Origin: Variovorax sp. 54
GTDB taxonomy: Bacteria; Pseudomonadota; Gammaproteobacteria; Burkholderiales; Burkholderiaceae_C
Reading direction: 5' to 3'
DNA: 64,000 nt
NCBI RefSeq assembly: GCF_002754375.1
Contig: NZ_PEFF01000001.1
Coordinates: forward strand, 2,294,001 to 2,358,000
The notes under the pieces were generated by a model. It did not search any database and was not told where the DNA came from. It worked only from the letters and a program-made list of their open reading frames with translations. Shown in pieces: positions 37,107 to 45,718 of the stretch (its first letter is position 1; every line of letters begins with the position of its first letter). Both the position numbers and the translations under genes were made by a program.

Positions 37107-37781
37107 TCAGCTCAGCAGTTCGTAGGGGCCGCCGCGTTCCAGCGCGCGCTGGTAGGCCGGTCGCGCATGGATGCGCTCCAGGTAGGCCATGAGCTTCGGC
37201 CGCTTCGCATCGAGGCCGCCGCGCGCCTGCGAGGCTTCGACCACGAAACTCATCTGGATATCGGCGCCCGTGAATTCATGGCCCGCGAACCACTCGCTCC
37301 GGCCGAGTTCGGCCTCCATGAAATTCAGATGGCCCGTGATGTTCGGATGAATGAAGGCCGACTTCGCCTTGCTTGCGATGGCCTTGGCGATCGGCTTCGC
37401 GAAGAAGGGCATCTTGCTCGTCTCGATGCGGTCGAACACCAGCTTGAGCAGCAGCGGCGACATCGCCGTGCCTTCGGCGAAGTGCAGCCAGTAGCGGTAG
37501 CGCAGCGCCTCGGGCGAACCCGCCGCCGGTGCGAGCCGGCCCTGGCCGTAGCGTTCGATGAGCGACTCGATGATCGCGCCCGATTCCGCCAGCGTCGCGC
37601 CGTCGTCGGTCGTCACCACGGGCGACTTGCCCAGCGGATGCACGGCCTTCAGCGAAGCGGGCGCCAACATGGTCTTGGGGTCGCGCTGGTAATGGACGAT
37701 CTCGTAAGGCAGCTCGAGTTCTTCGAGCAGCCAGAGCACGCGCTGCGAGCGCGAGTTGTTCAGGTGATGGACAGTGAGCAT
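37107..37781 (-). CDS. Glutathione S-transferase family protein
   Basis: A 224-residue GST. The N-terminal thioredoxin-like domain (MLTVHHLNNSRSQRVLWLLEEL) includes the cis-Pro and Ser of the GSH site (GKSPVVTTDDG, LAESGAIIESLI). The C-terminal helical domain follows (FTGADIQMSFVVEA). It probably conjugates or reduces electrophilic compounds with glutathione in the cytosol. The start at 37781 gives the usual N-terminus. The serine protease gene starts divergently 134 bases away. Confidence 0.9.
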   Translation of the reverse strand: MLTVHHLNNSRSQRVLWLLEELELPYEIVHYQRDPKTMLAPASLKAVHPLGKSPVVTTDDGATLAESGAIIESLIERYGQGRLAPAAGSPEALRYRYWLHFAEGTAMSPLLLKLVFDRIETSKMPFFAKPIAKAIASKAKSAFIHPNITGHLNFMEAELGRSEWFAGHEFTGADIQMSFVVEASQARGGLDAKRPKLMAYLERIHARPAYQRALERGGPYELLS

Positions 37782-37915
37782 GACGAATGGAAGCCTTCCG
37801 GCAGAGGATGCAGCGGGCGCGCAGTCTAACCACAACGCACGCGGGTTTCAGGCGCCCGCTGCGACAGCGTCACCGCCTACGGCAAACCGTGGACCTGCTT
37901 CCTACACTGGCCGGA

Positions 37916-38902
37916 ATGCTCCACCCCTTCACGCGGCGCCGCCGCACCTCGCTCATCGGACTCTGGCTTGGCCTCGCGGCCTGCCATGCCTGGGCGCTCA
38001 CGCCCGAGGAGGTGTTCCGCAAGGTCTCGCCCGCCGTCTGGACCGTGAAGGGCGAGCGCGGCAACAACCAGACCGCCATCGGCAGCGCGGTGGCCGTGAC
38101 CTCGGGTGCGCTGGCCACGGCCTGCCACGTGGTCGATGGCGCCGTCTCCGTCACCGTGACGCAGGGCCCGACCACGCTGCCCATCGCCCGCATCGTGCGC
38201 GACCCCGATCCGTCGCGCGACCTGTGCGTGCTCACGAGCGAGACGCCGCTGCAGTTGCCCGCCGTGCAGATCGTGCCCGCCGGCGAGTTGCGCGTCGGCC
38301 AGCGCGTGTTCGCCGTCGGCAGCCCGCACGGCCTCGAACGCACGCTGAGCGAAGGCCTGATCTCCGCGCTGCGCCCGCGTGCACCCGGGCAACTGCCGAT
38401 CGTGCAGACGTCGGCGCCCGTGTCTTCAGGCTCCAGCGGCGGCGGGTTGTTCGACACCGAGGGCCGGCTCGTCGGCGTGACCGACAGCATCGCGCCCGGC
38501 GGTGCGAACCTCGGCTTTGCCTATCCGGCGCAATGGGTGATGGAACTGCCGCAGCGCGTGACCACGGAGCTGGCGACATGGCGCGATCTGCTGAAGCGCA
38601 CCGGCGTGGTGTTCGGCAGCAACGGAGAGCCTGCGCCTTCAGGCCACGCCGACCTGTCGGACCTGCAGGCCCTGCCCTCCATCGGCGCCGACCCGACACC
38701 GGTGCGCAACGCCTACCGCCAGTTCCTGCTGCAGGCCCGGCCCCGCATCTTCCTGATCACAAGCGACCAGAAATTCGGCACCACCACCAACTCGGCCGCG
38801 CTGACCGCGCACCTCAAAGGCTGCACCGAACGCAAGGTGACGTGCGCCGCCTATGCGGTGGACGACACGGTGGTGTGGGGCAAGCAGCAGGTCGCGAAGT
38901 AG
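37916..38902 (+). CDS. Secreted trypsin-like serine protease without PDZ domain
   Basis: A 328-residue protein with a signal peptide (SLIGLWLGLAACHAWA). The chymotrypsin-fold domain spans about 32-220, with the catalytic triad His71 (TACHVVDG), Asp102 (SRDLCVL) and Ser174 (SGSSGGGLFD). Unlike DegP/DegQ it has no PDZ domain; the C-terminal 100 residues are unassigned and include two Cys (KGCTERKVTCAAY) that may form a disulfide. It likely acts in periplasmic protein quality control or in cleaving a specific substrate. It is convergent with the small ORF at 38910. Confidence 0.87.
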   Translation: MLHPFTRRRRTSLIGLWLGLAACHAWALTPEEVFRKVSPAVWTVKGERGNNQTAIGSAVAVTSGALATACHVVDGAVSVTVTQGPTTLPIARIVRDPDPSRDLCVLTSETPLQLPAVQIVPAGELRVGQRVFAVGSPHGLERTLSEGLISALRPRAPGQLPIVQTSAPVSSGSSGGGLFDTEGRLVGVTDSIAPGGANLGFAYPAQWVMELPQRVTTELATWRDLLKRTGVVFGSNGEPAPSGHADLSDLQALPSIGADPTPVRNAYRQFLLQARPRIFLITSDQKFGTTTNSAALTAHLKGCTERKVTCAAYAVDDTVVWGKQQVAK

Positions 38903-38909
38903 CCGGGGC

Positions 38910-39095
38910 TTACTTGACCCCCGCCTTGCGCAACTCTTCCGCCGTGATGCGAACGGGCTTCTGGCCACGCTGAACCACGATGGCTGTGTTGGTGCGCACC
39001 GCGGCCTCGCGTGCCGCCCGCGCCGCGCGCCGGATCGCGATCAATGAAGCGGCCAGATCCTTGTCCTTGGCTTGCATGAGCTGTTCACGGGTCAT
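38910..39095 (-). CDS. Small protein overlapping the zeta-toxin-like gene
   Basis: A 61-residue basic, Ala/Arg-rich, probably helical protein (MTREQLMQAKDKDLAASLIA at the start, ITAEELRKAGVK at the end). I do not recognise a family. The ATG overlaps the kinase stop (ATGA), so the two are translationally coupled. This makes it a candidate antitoxin or partner of the kinase. The order is kinase first, the reverse of classical epsilon-zeta. No DNA-binding motif is evident. Confidence 0.7.
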   Translation of the reverse strand: MTREQLMQAKDKDLAASLIAIRRAARAAREAAVRTNTAIVVQRGQKPVRITAEELRKAGVK

Positions 39096-39613
39096 GGTGC
39101 TTCTCCCCATTCGATGAGATCCGGCTCTTCGCCGGCGTTGTCGTACAGCGCCCACGCGTCCACCGCGACGCGATAGCGGTCGTCGAAATTTCGACGACCC
39201 GCCTCGAAGCGGCGGCGAATCACATCTTCGGGAATGTGATGCCCGCCCTGCCGGACACGCTCGGCGACGCGCGCCACGGCAAATTCTGCCGTCGGAAGCG
39301 CCAGAAAGAAAAGGCTCACGTGATAGCCCGACTTTCTCCACGCATCAATGTGGCGCAGATAGCCCAGTCCCGACAACGTCGTCTCGAAAGCAAAGCTCTC
39401 TCGGCGACGGGCGCACTCCGCGATCTCCACCAGCATCAATCGCCCGGCCTTGATGGCCTCGGCCTCCGGTGCAAAAGGCGAGAGCCCGGCGGCGATCAGG
39501 TCGGCATTGATGAAGCGCGCGATTTGCGCTTCCTGTGGAAGAAAGGCGCGGGCGAAAGTGGTCTTGCCCGCACCGTTCGGTCCCGCAATGATGACGATCT
39601 TGGGATGGCTCAT
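39092..39613 (-). CDS. Zeta toxin-like P-loop kinase (COG4185-type predicted ATPase)
   Basis: A 173-residue P-loop protein with Walker A GPNGAGKTT (11-19), INADLIAAGLSPF, FAFETTLSGLGYL and a lid with basic residues (RRRFEAGRRNFDDRY). These match zeta-type kinases, which phosphorylate UDP-N-acetylglucosamine or other nucleotide-sugar targets, but chromosomal relatives are often uncharacterised. The start is at the ATG at 39613. It overlaps a small ORF downstream, a possible toxin-antitoxin pair, and precedes nothing else in the operon. Toxicity is not shown by the sequence. Confidence 0.82.
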   Translation of the reverse strand: MSHPKIVIIAGPNGAGKTTFARAFLPQEAQIARFINADLIAAGLSPFAPEAEAIKAGRLMLVEIAECARRRESFAFETTLSGLGYLRHIDAWRKSGYHVSLFFLALPTAEFAVARVAERVRQGGHHIPEDVIRRRFEAGRRNFDDRYRVAVDAWALYDNAGEEPDLIEWGEAP

Positions 39614-39632
39614 CAAAGCGGGAGATGCGCGC

Positions 39633-40724
39633 TCAGGAGCTGAACAGGAAGTTCATCACGTCGCCATCCTTCACGACGTATTCCTTGCCTTCCGAACGCA
39701 TCTTCCCCGCGTCCTTTGCACCCTGCTCGCCCTTGAAGGCGATGTAGTCGTCGAAGGCGATGGTCTGGGCGCGGATGTAGCCCTTCTCGAAGTCGCCATG
39801 GATCACGCCGGCGGCTTGGGGGCCGGTGTCGCCGATGTGGATGGTCCAGGCGCGCACTTCCTTCACGCCGGCGGTGAAGTACGTCTGCAGGCCCAGCAGC
39901 TTGTAGGCGGCGCGGATCAGGCGGTTCAGGCCCGGCTCTTCCTGGCCGATTTCGGCGAGGAACATCTTCTTGTCTTCCTCGTCCATCTCGGACAGGTCGG
40001 CTTCGATCTTGGCGCAGATGGCGACCACGGGCGCGCCCTGCTTGGCGGCGTACTCGCGCAGGCGGTCGAGGTACGGGTTGTTCTCGAAGCCGTCTTCGGC
40101 CACGTTGCCCACGAACATCGCGGGCTTGGCGGTGATGAGCGTGAAGCTCTTCACCAGCGGCACTTCTTCCTTCGTGAACTCGAGCGCGCGCACGGGCGTG
40201 TTCTCGTTCAGCGCAGCCTGGCAGCGTTCGAGCAGGCCGACGAGCTTCTGCGCGTCCTTGTCGCCCGAGCGGGCGACCTTGGTGTGGCGGTGCAGCGCCT
40301 TCTCGACCGTGGCCAGGTCGGCCAGGCAGAGTTCGGTCTGGATCACTTCGATGTCGGAGATCGGGTCGACCTTGCCGGCCACGTGGATCACGTTCTCGTC
40401 GTCGAAGCAGCGCACCACGTTGACGGTGGCGTCGGTCTCGCGGATGTGCGCCAGGAACTTGTTGCCCAGGCCTTCACCGGTGCTGGCACCGGCCACGAGG
40501 CCGGCGATGTCGACGAACTCGACGATGGCGGGCACCACGCGCTCGGGCTTGACGATCTCGCTGAGCTGGTCGAGCCGCGGATCGGGCACTTCCACCACGC
40601 CCACGTTGGGCTCGATGGTGCAGAACGGATAGTTTTCCGCTGCGATGCCGGCCTTGGTCAACGCATTGAAAAGGGTGGATTTACCGACGTTGGGCAGGCC
40701 GACGATGCCGCATTGCAAACTCAT
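39633..40724 (-). CDS. ychF: Redox-regulated ribosome-associated ATPase YchF/OLA1
   Basis: A 363-residue YchF protein. The P-loop is GLPNVGKST (9-17), followed by [18 protein letters not shown] and [12 protein letters not shown]; the C-terminal TGS domain ends in [11 protein letters not shown]. YchF binds ribosomes and hydrolyses ATP rather than GTP. Length and sequence are fully conserved. It lies 19 bases upstream of the zeta-like kinase gene on the same strand, so the kinase may share its promoter. Confidence 0.96.
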   Translation of the reverse strand: MSLQCGIVGLPNVGKSTLFNALTKAGIAAENYPFCTIEPNVGVVEVPDPRLDQLSEIVKPERVVPAIVEFVDIAGLVAGASTGEGLGNKFLAHIRETDATVNVVRCFDDENVIHVAGKVDPISDIEVIQTELCLADLATVEKALHRHTKVARSGDKDAQKLVGLLERCQAALNENTPVRALEFTKEEVPLVKSFTLITAKPAMFVGNVAEDGFENNPYLDRLREYAAKQGAPVVAICAKIEADLSEMDEEDKKMFLAEIGQEEPGLNRLIRAAYKLLGLQTYFTAGVKEVRAWTIHIGDTGPQAAGVIHGDFEKGYIRAQTIAFDDYIAFKGEQGAKDAGKMRSEGKEYVVKDGDVMNFLFSS

Positions 40725-40892
40725 GGGAGGTCCTCTTGGGTAACCCCCGATTTTAGGCTGACCGGGTTCTCCCCCGGGCCGGGCCCACTTCGAGGCGCTC
40801 CCGCGCTCCTTTTTCGAAGCGCTCGGACGTGTTCGAAAGCCCTCTGGCAGCGGCTTTCCGGCCCGAAAAGCTCAGGGTTAGACCCGACTCGC

Positions 40893-40912
40893 AAACGTTT
40901 GCGCAAACGTTT
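40893..40912. promoter_or_regulatory. Operator palindrome of the rbs operon, probable RbsR site
   Basis: AAACGTTTGCGCAAACGTTT is a perfect 20-bp palindrome. A second palindrome, GCAAACGTTTGC, overlaps it at 40891-40902. A central CG within AAACGTTT is typical of LacI-family operators. It lies 74 bases before the rbsB ATG and covers the -35 region, so binding would block transcription. The LacI-type regulator encoded in the operon (44636-45718) is the obvious candidate. Confidence 0.8.
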
Positions 40913-40926
40913 CCCTCGATTAATAT
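40899..40926 (+). promoter_or_regulatory. Probable sigma-70 promoter of the rbs operon
   Basis: TTGCGC (40899-40904) and TAATAT (40921-40926) are separated by 16 bases. The -35 element is embedded in the operator palindrome. The transcript would begin near 40933, leaving a leader of about 50 bases before rbsB. Confidence 0.6.
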
Positions 40927-40986
40927 CAGGGCCCCCGGCACAGACCGGCGTTCCGCTCTGACCCCTCATTTCAGGAGACATCCACC

Positions 40987-41940
40987 ATGAAGTTCACCCG
41001 CCGTACCCTGCAAAGCGCTGCCGCATTGACCTTGCTGGGCGCCATCGCCGGAACGCCCGCCTTCGCACAGGACAAGCCGAAGGTCGCGCTGGTCATGAAG
41101 TCGCTGGCCAACGAGTTCTTCCGCACCATGGAAGACGGCGCCAAGGCGCACCAGAAGGCCAACGCCGCGCAGTACACGCTGGTGGCCAACGGCATCAAGG
41201 ACGAAACCGACACCGCCGCCCAGATCAAGATGGTCGAGCAGATGGTGGCGCAGAAGATCAACGCGCTGGTCATTGCGCCGGCCGATTCGAAGGCGCTGGT
41301 GCCGGTGATCAAGGCGGCCATCGACAAGGGCATCCTGGTCGTGAACATCGACAACCAGCTCGACGGCGCCGCCCTGAAAGAGAAGGCCATCCAGGTGCCC
41401 TTCGTCGGCCCCGACAACCGCGCCGGCGCCAAGCTGGTGGGCGACGCGCTCGCCAAGGAGCTGAAGTCGGGCGACAAGGTCGGCATCATCGAAGGCGTGT
41501 CGACCACCTTCAATGCGCAGCAGCGCACGCTGGGCTACCAGGACGCCATGAAGGCCGCGGGCGTGACCGTGGTCGGCGTGCAGTCGGGCCAGTGGGAAAT
41601 CGACAAGGGCAACACCGTGGCCGCCGGCATGATGCGCGAGCATCCCGACCTGAAGGCCCTGCTGGCCGGCAACGACAGCATGGCGCTGGGCGCCGTGGCC
41701 GCCGTCAAGGCGGCGGGCAAGACCGGCAAGGTGCTCGTGGTGGGCTACGACAACATCGGCGCCATCAAGCCGATGCTGAAGGACGGCCGCGTGCTCGCCA
41801 CCGCCGACCAGTTCGCAGCCAAGCAGGCCGTGTTCGGCATCGAGACCGCGCTGAAGGCCATCGCCGACAAGAAGAAGCAATCGGAAATGCCGGCTGAAGT
41901 GAAGACCGACGTGGTGCTGGTCACCAAGTCGTCCAAGTAA
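40987..41940 (+). CDS. rbsB: Ribose ABC transporter periplasmic binding protein
   Basis: A 317-residue Peripla_BP_4 protein. The signal peptide ends at AFAQ near residue 27. The mature N-terminus (KPKVALVMKSLANEFFRTMEDGA) and the hinge motifs (VVNIDNQLDG, LAGNDSMALGA, VVGYDNIG) match RbsB. It captures ribose in the periplasm for RbsC/RbsA. AGGAGA precedes the ATG by 7 bases. It is the first gene of rbsB-A-C-R-K-D. Confidence 0.94.
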   Translation: MKFTRRTLQSAAALTLLGAIAGTPAFAQDKPKVALVMKSLANEFFRTMEDGAKAHQKANAAQYTLVANGIKDETDTAAQIKMVEQMVAQKINALVIAPADSKALVPVIKAAIDKGILVVNIDNQLDGAALKEKAIQVPFVGPDNRAGAKLVGDALAKELKSGDKVGIIEGVSTTFNAQQRTLGYQDAMKAAGVTVVGVQSGQWEIDKGNTVAAGMMREHPDLKALLAGNDSMALGAVAAVKAAGKTGKVLVVGYDNIGAIKPMLKDGRVLATADQFAAKQAVFGIETALKAIADKKKQSEMPAEVKTDVVLVTKSSK

Positions 41941-41976
41941 GCCATTCCGCTCCGCTAAAAAGAAGAAGACCTCGTT

Positions 41977-43602
41977 GTGACTGCCGCACCCGACGCCGCC
42001 ATGAATCCCCCCTTACCCACCGCCGTGCTCTCCCTGAGCACGGTCGGCAAGGACTACGCGGCGCCGGTGCTCGACGACGTTTCTCTCGAGCTGCGCGCCG
42101 GCGAAGTGCTGGCGCTCACGGGCGAGAACGGCGCGGGCAAGAGCACGCTGTCGAAAATCGTCTGCGGGCTGGTGCAGCCCACGCGCGGCGGCATGCTGCT
42201 GAACGGTCAGCCTTTCGCGCCGGCCTCGCGTCGCGAGGCCGAGCGCCTGGGCGTGCGCATGGTCATGCAGGAACTCGGCCTCGTCACCACGCTGTCGGTG
42301 GCCGAGAACCTGCTGCTCGACCGCCTGCCGCACAAGAGCGGCTGGATCCGCCGCGCCACGCTGCACGAGCTGGCCGAGCGCCAGCTCGCCAAGATCGGCC
42401 TGGACGGCATCGACCCGGCCACGCCGGTGGCGCGGCTGGGCATCGGCCAGCAGCAGATGGTGGAAATTGCGCGCAACCTGCAGGACGACACGCGCGTGCT
42501 GGTGCTCGACGAGCCCACCGCCATGCTCACCCCGCGCGAAACCGCGCACCTGTTCGAGCAGATCGAACTGCTGAAGCTGCGCGGCGTGGCGATCGTCTAC
42601 GTGTCGCACCGCCTCGAAGAACTGCAGCGCATCGCCGACCGCGTGGCGGTGCTGCGCGACGGCAAGCTGGTCGACGTGCGCGCCATGGCCGGCGTGCGCG
42701 AATCCGAACTGGTGCAGCGCATGGTCGGCCGCGCGGTGCACGAGCACGAAGGCCGCGCGCGCCGCGTGGCGGGCCCGGTGCTGCTGAGCGCGCGCGGCAT
42801 CGGCCGGGCGCAGGTGGTGCGCGATGTCGACCTCGAACTGCGCGCCGGTGAAATCATGGGCCTGGCCGGTCTGGTCGGCTCGGGCCGCACCGAGCTCGTG
42901 CGGCTGCTGTTCGGTGCCGACCGCGCCGACCGCGGCGAGGTCGTGCTGCACGACGGCACGCCGGCCGCACAGCCCCTGCAAACTGCGCGCAAGGGCTGGC
43001 GCTCGCCGATGCAAGCGATTCGCGCGGGCATCGGCCTCGTCACCGAAGACCGCAAGTCGCAGGGCCTGCTGCTGTCGCAGCCGATCCGCGTCAACGCCAC
43101 GCTGAGCGACCTCGGCGCGATCTCGCATGCCGGCTGGCTGCGCCGCGCCAAGGAGCGCCAGATTGCGCGCCGGCTGGTGGAGCTGCTGCGCATCCGCTCG
43201 CGCAGCATCGAGCAGCCCGTGTCGACGCTCAGCGGCGGCAACCAGCAGAAGGTGGTGTTCGCGCGCTGGCTGCACCGCGAATGCAAGGTGCTGCTGCTGG
43301 ACGAACCCACGCGCGGCGTGGACGTGGGCGCGCGCGCCGACCTGTACACCGAACTCGACCGCATGACCGACGCCAGCAAGGCGCTCCTGATGGTGTCGAG
43401 CGACCTGCGCGAACTGATGGCCATGTGCGACCGCATCGGCGTGATGAGCGCCGGCCGGCTGGTCGCGGTGTTCGAGCGCGGCGAGTGGACCGAACAATCG
43501 CTGCTCGCCGCCGCCTTCAGCGATGCCACGGGCCGCGCGCCCGGCTCTCCCGCGGACTCTGCCCATTCCGCAGCTTCTGCCCCGACTTCCGCCGACGCTT
43601 GA
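41977..43602 (+). CDS. rbsA: Ribose ABC transporter ATPase with two nucleotide-binding domains
   Basis: A 541-residue tandem ATPase. Domain 1 has Walker A GENGAGKST, signature LGIGQQQMVEIARNL and Walker B VLVLDEPTAML. Domain 2 has a degenerate P-loop (GLVGSGRTE) and a full signature, LSGGNQQKVVFARWL, with LLLDEPTRGVDVG. This asymmetry is normal for RbsA/MglA-type transporters. The start is the GTG at 41977; an ATG at 42001 is an alternative without a ribosome site. rbsC follows 5 bases after the stop. Confidence 0.93.
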   Translation: MTAAPDAAMNPPLPTAVLSLSTVGKDYAAPVLDDVSLELRAGEVLALTGENGAGKSTLSKIVCGLVQPTRGGMLLNGQPFAPASRREAERLGVRMVMQELGLVTTLSVAENLLLDRLPHKSGWIRRATLHELAERQLAKIGLDGIDPATPVARLGIGQQQMVEIARNLQDDTRVLVLDEPTAMLTPRETAHLFEQIELLKLRGVAIVYVSHRLEELQRIADRVAVLRDGKLVDVRAMAGVRESELVQRMVGRAVHEHEGRARRVAGPVLLSARGIGRAQVVRDVDLELRAGEIMGLAGLVGSGRTELVRLLFGADRADRGEVVLHDGTPAAQPLQTARKGWRSPMQAIRAGIGLVTEDRKSQGLLLSQPIRVNATLSDLGAISHAGWLRRAKERQIARRLVELLRIRSRSIEQPVSTLSGGNQQKVVFARWLHRECKVLLLDEPTRGVDVGARADLYTELDRMTDASKALLMVSSDLRELMAMCDRIGVMSAGRLVAVFERGEWTEQSLLAAAFSDATGRAPGSPADSAHSAASAPTSADA

Positions 43603-43607
43603 CGACC

Positions 43608-44606
43608 ATGAACGCCGCCTCCCCTTCTTCTTCCGCTGCCACCCGCAAGCCGCCGTCCGCACTCAAGGGCCAGCTCGGCACCTACCTGGGCCTGACGGTC
43701 GTGCTGCTGGGCATGATTGCGCTGTTCGGCTCGATGAGCGAATACTTCCTCACGCGCGACACCTTCATCTCCATCGCCAACGAAATCCCGGCGCTGGCCG
43801 TGATGGCGGTGGGCATGACCTTCGTGCTGATCATCGCGGGCATCGACCTGTCGGTGGGCTCGGTGCTGGCGCTCAGCGCGGCCGTCACGGCCGCCGCCAT
43901 CCTCGAATGGAAGCTCTCGGTGCCGCTGGCCGCCATGCTCGGCCTGGCCACCGGGCTGGTCTGCGGCACGGTGACGGGCGCGGTGTCGGTCGCGTGGCGG
44001 TTGCCGAGCTTCATCGTCTCGCTGGGCATGCTCGAAGCCGTGCGCGGCGGCGCTTACCTGGTCACCGACTCGCGCACGCAGTACGTGGGCGACGCCATCT
44101 CGGGCCTGGCCGCGCCGTGGATCGGCGGCATCTCGGCCGCCTTCGTGCTCGCGGTGGTGCTGGTGGCCGTGGGGCAGCTGGTGCTCACGCGCTCCGTGTT
44201 CGGCCGTCATGTCGTGGGCATCGGCACCAATGAAGAAGCCATGCGCCTGGCGGGCATCGACCCGCGGCCGATCCGCATCATCGTGTTCGCCGTCACCGGC
44301 CTGCTGGCCGGGCTCGCGGGCCTGATGCAGTCGGCCCGCCTCGAAGCGGCCGACCCGAACGCGGGCGTCGGCATCGAGCTGCAGGTGATCGCGGCCGTGG
44401 TCATCGGCGGCACCAGCCTCATGGGCGGGCGCGGCTCTGTCGTCAACACCTTCTTCGGCGTGCTGATCATCGCGGTGCTCGAGGCCGGCCTGGCGCAGGT
44501 GGGCGCGAGCGAACCGAGCAAGCGCATCATCACGGGCGCGGTGATCGTGGTGGCCGTCATCATCGACACCCTGCGCCAGCGCCGGGCCGATCGTCGACTG
44601 GCCTGA
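43608..44606 (+). CDS. rbsC: Ribose ABC transporter permease
   Basis: A 332-residue membrane protein of the BPD_transp_2 family with about eight to ten hydrophobic helices. The conserved motif GMTFVLIIAGIDLSVGSVLAL and the EAA-like loop (GIGTNEEAMRLAGID) are present. It forms the ribose channel as a homodimer with RbsA. The Ser/Ala-rich first 25 residues are not conserved. It is followed 29 bases later by the LacI-type regulator. Confidence 0.94.
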   Translation: MNAASPSSSAATRKPPSALKGQLGTYLGLTVVLLGMIALFGSMSEYFLTRDTFISIANEIPALAVMAVGMTFVLIIAGIDLSVGSVLALSAAVTAAAILEWKLSVPLAAMLGLATGLVCGTVTGAVSVAWRLPSFIVSLGMLEAVRGGAYLVTDSRTQYVGDAISGLAAPWIGGISAAFVLAVVLVAVGQLVLTRSVFGRHVVGIGTNEEAMRLAGIDPRPIRIIVFAVTGLLAGLAGLMQSARLEAADPNAGVGIELQVIAAVVIGGTSLMGGRGSVVNTFFGVLIIAVLEAGLAQVGASEPSKRIITGAVIVVAVIIDTLRQRRADRRLA

Positions 44607-44635
44607 GCCTCGCCTTAAGGAACCCAAAGAAAACC

Positions 44636-45718
44636 ATGGCCACCATCAAGGACGTCGCACTCCAGGCGGGCGTTTCCGTCACCACCGTGTCGCACGTCGT
44701 CAACGACACGCGCCACGTGAGCGCCAAGGTGCGCGAGCGCGTCGAGCTGGCGATTCGTGAGCTGGGCTACGTGCCCAACGCGATGGCGCGCAGCCTCAAG
44801 AGCAACACCACCTCGACGCTGGGCATGCTCATTCCCAACAGCTCGAATCCCTACTTTGCCGAGATCGTGCGCATCGTGGAAGACCGCTGCTTCGGCGCCG
44901 GCTACACGCTGGTGCTGTGCAACACCGACGACGAGCCCCGGCGCCAGAGCGTGTACCTGCAGGTGCTGGCCGAGCGCCGCATCGACGGGCTCATCGTGGT
45001 GTCGACCGGCGCCGACGAAGACGATTCGCTCGCTACGCAACTGCGCGGCCTGCGCATTCCCACGGTGCTGGTCGATCGCGAGATCGCCGACCCGGCCTGC
45101 GACCTGGTGGAAACCGCTCACATGCAGGGCGGCCTGCTCGCCGTGCGGCACCTGCTGTCGCTGGGCCACAAGCGCATCGCCTGCATCGGCGGGCCGGTGG
45201 GCGTGACGTCGAGCGAGCAGCGCATCGAAGGCTGGCGCATGGCGCTGGCAGAAACCGGCTCGGCACCGAACGCCGACGCACTGCTGTGGCGCGGCGGCTT
45301 CACCAGCCAGGGCGGCTACGAGGCGATGCACGCCATCCTGCGCACCGAGCAAAAGCCCTCGGCCGTGTTCGTGTGCAACGACCTCATGGCCATTGGCGCG
45401 CTGCGTGCCGCGCATGAAAGCGGCGTGCGCGTGCCCGACGAACTCTCCATCGTGGGCTTCGACGACATCGAACTGTCGGCCTACACCAGCCCGCCGCTCA
45501 CCACCGTGGCCCAGCCCAAGGAGCGCATCGGCGCGCTGGCGGTCGACATGCTGCTGGAGCGCATGGGCGGCAAGCGCCGCGACGCACGCAAGGTCGTGCT
45601 GCAACCCGAGCTGCGCGTGCGCGCCTCGACCGCGCGCCACGCGGGCTTTCGCGAAGCGGGCGTGACGCCCGCCACATCCGCCACCACCGCCACACCTTCC
45701 AAGTCCCGCACCTCGTGA
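44636..45718 (+). CDS. rbsR: LacI-family regulator of the ribose operon
   Basis: A 360-residue LacI protein. The N-terminal helix-turn-helix (ATIKDVALQAGVSVTTVSHVVN) and hinge helix (YVPNAMARSLKSN) are canonical. The effector domain is similar to ribose-binding proteins (GMLIPNSSNPYFAEIVRIVED). It probably represses the operon at the palindrome 40893-40912 until ribose binds. Its location inside the operon means it is autoregulated. A Ser/Thr-rich tail of about 20 residues ends the protein. The stop overlaps the rbsK GTG. Confidence 0.92.
   Translation: MATIKDVALQAGVSVTTVSHVVNDTRHVSAKVRERVELAIRELGYVPNAMARSLKSNTTSTLGMLIPNSSNPYFAEIVRIVEDRCFGAGYTLVLCNTDDEPRRQSVYLQVLAERRIDGLIVVSTGADEDDSLATQLRGLRIPTVLVDREIADPACDLVETAHMQGGLLAVRHLLSLGHKRIACIGGPVGVTSSEQRIEGWRMALAETGSAPNADALLWRGGFTSQGGYEAMHAILRTEQKPSAVFVCNDLMAIGALRAAHESGVRVPDELSIVGFDDIELSAYTSPPLTTVAQPKERIGALAVDMLLERMGGKRRDARKVVLQPELRVRASTARHAGFREAGVTPATSATTATPSKSRTS

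Noticed and set aside
40725..40890. Hairpin-like G/C-rich sequence between ychF and rbsB as a possible riboswitch
   Set aside because: It lies upstream of the predicted rbs promoter, so it is not in the rbs leader, and ychF is transcribed away from it.
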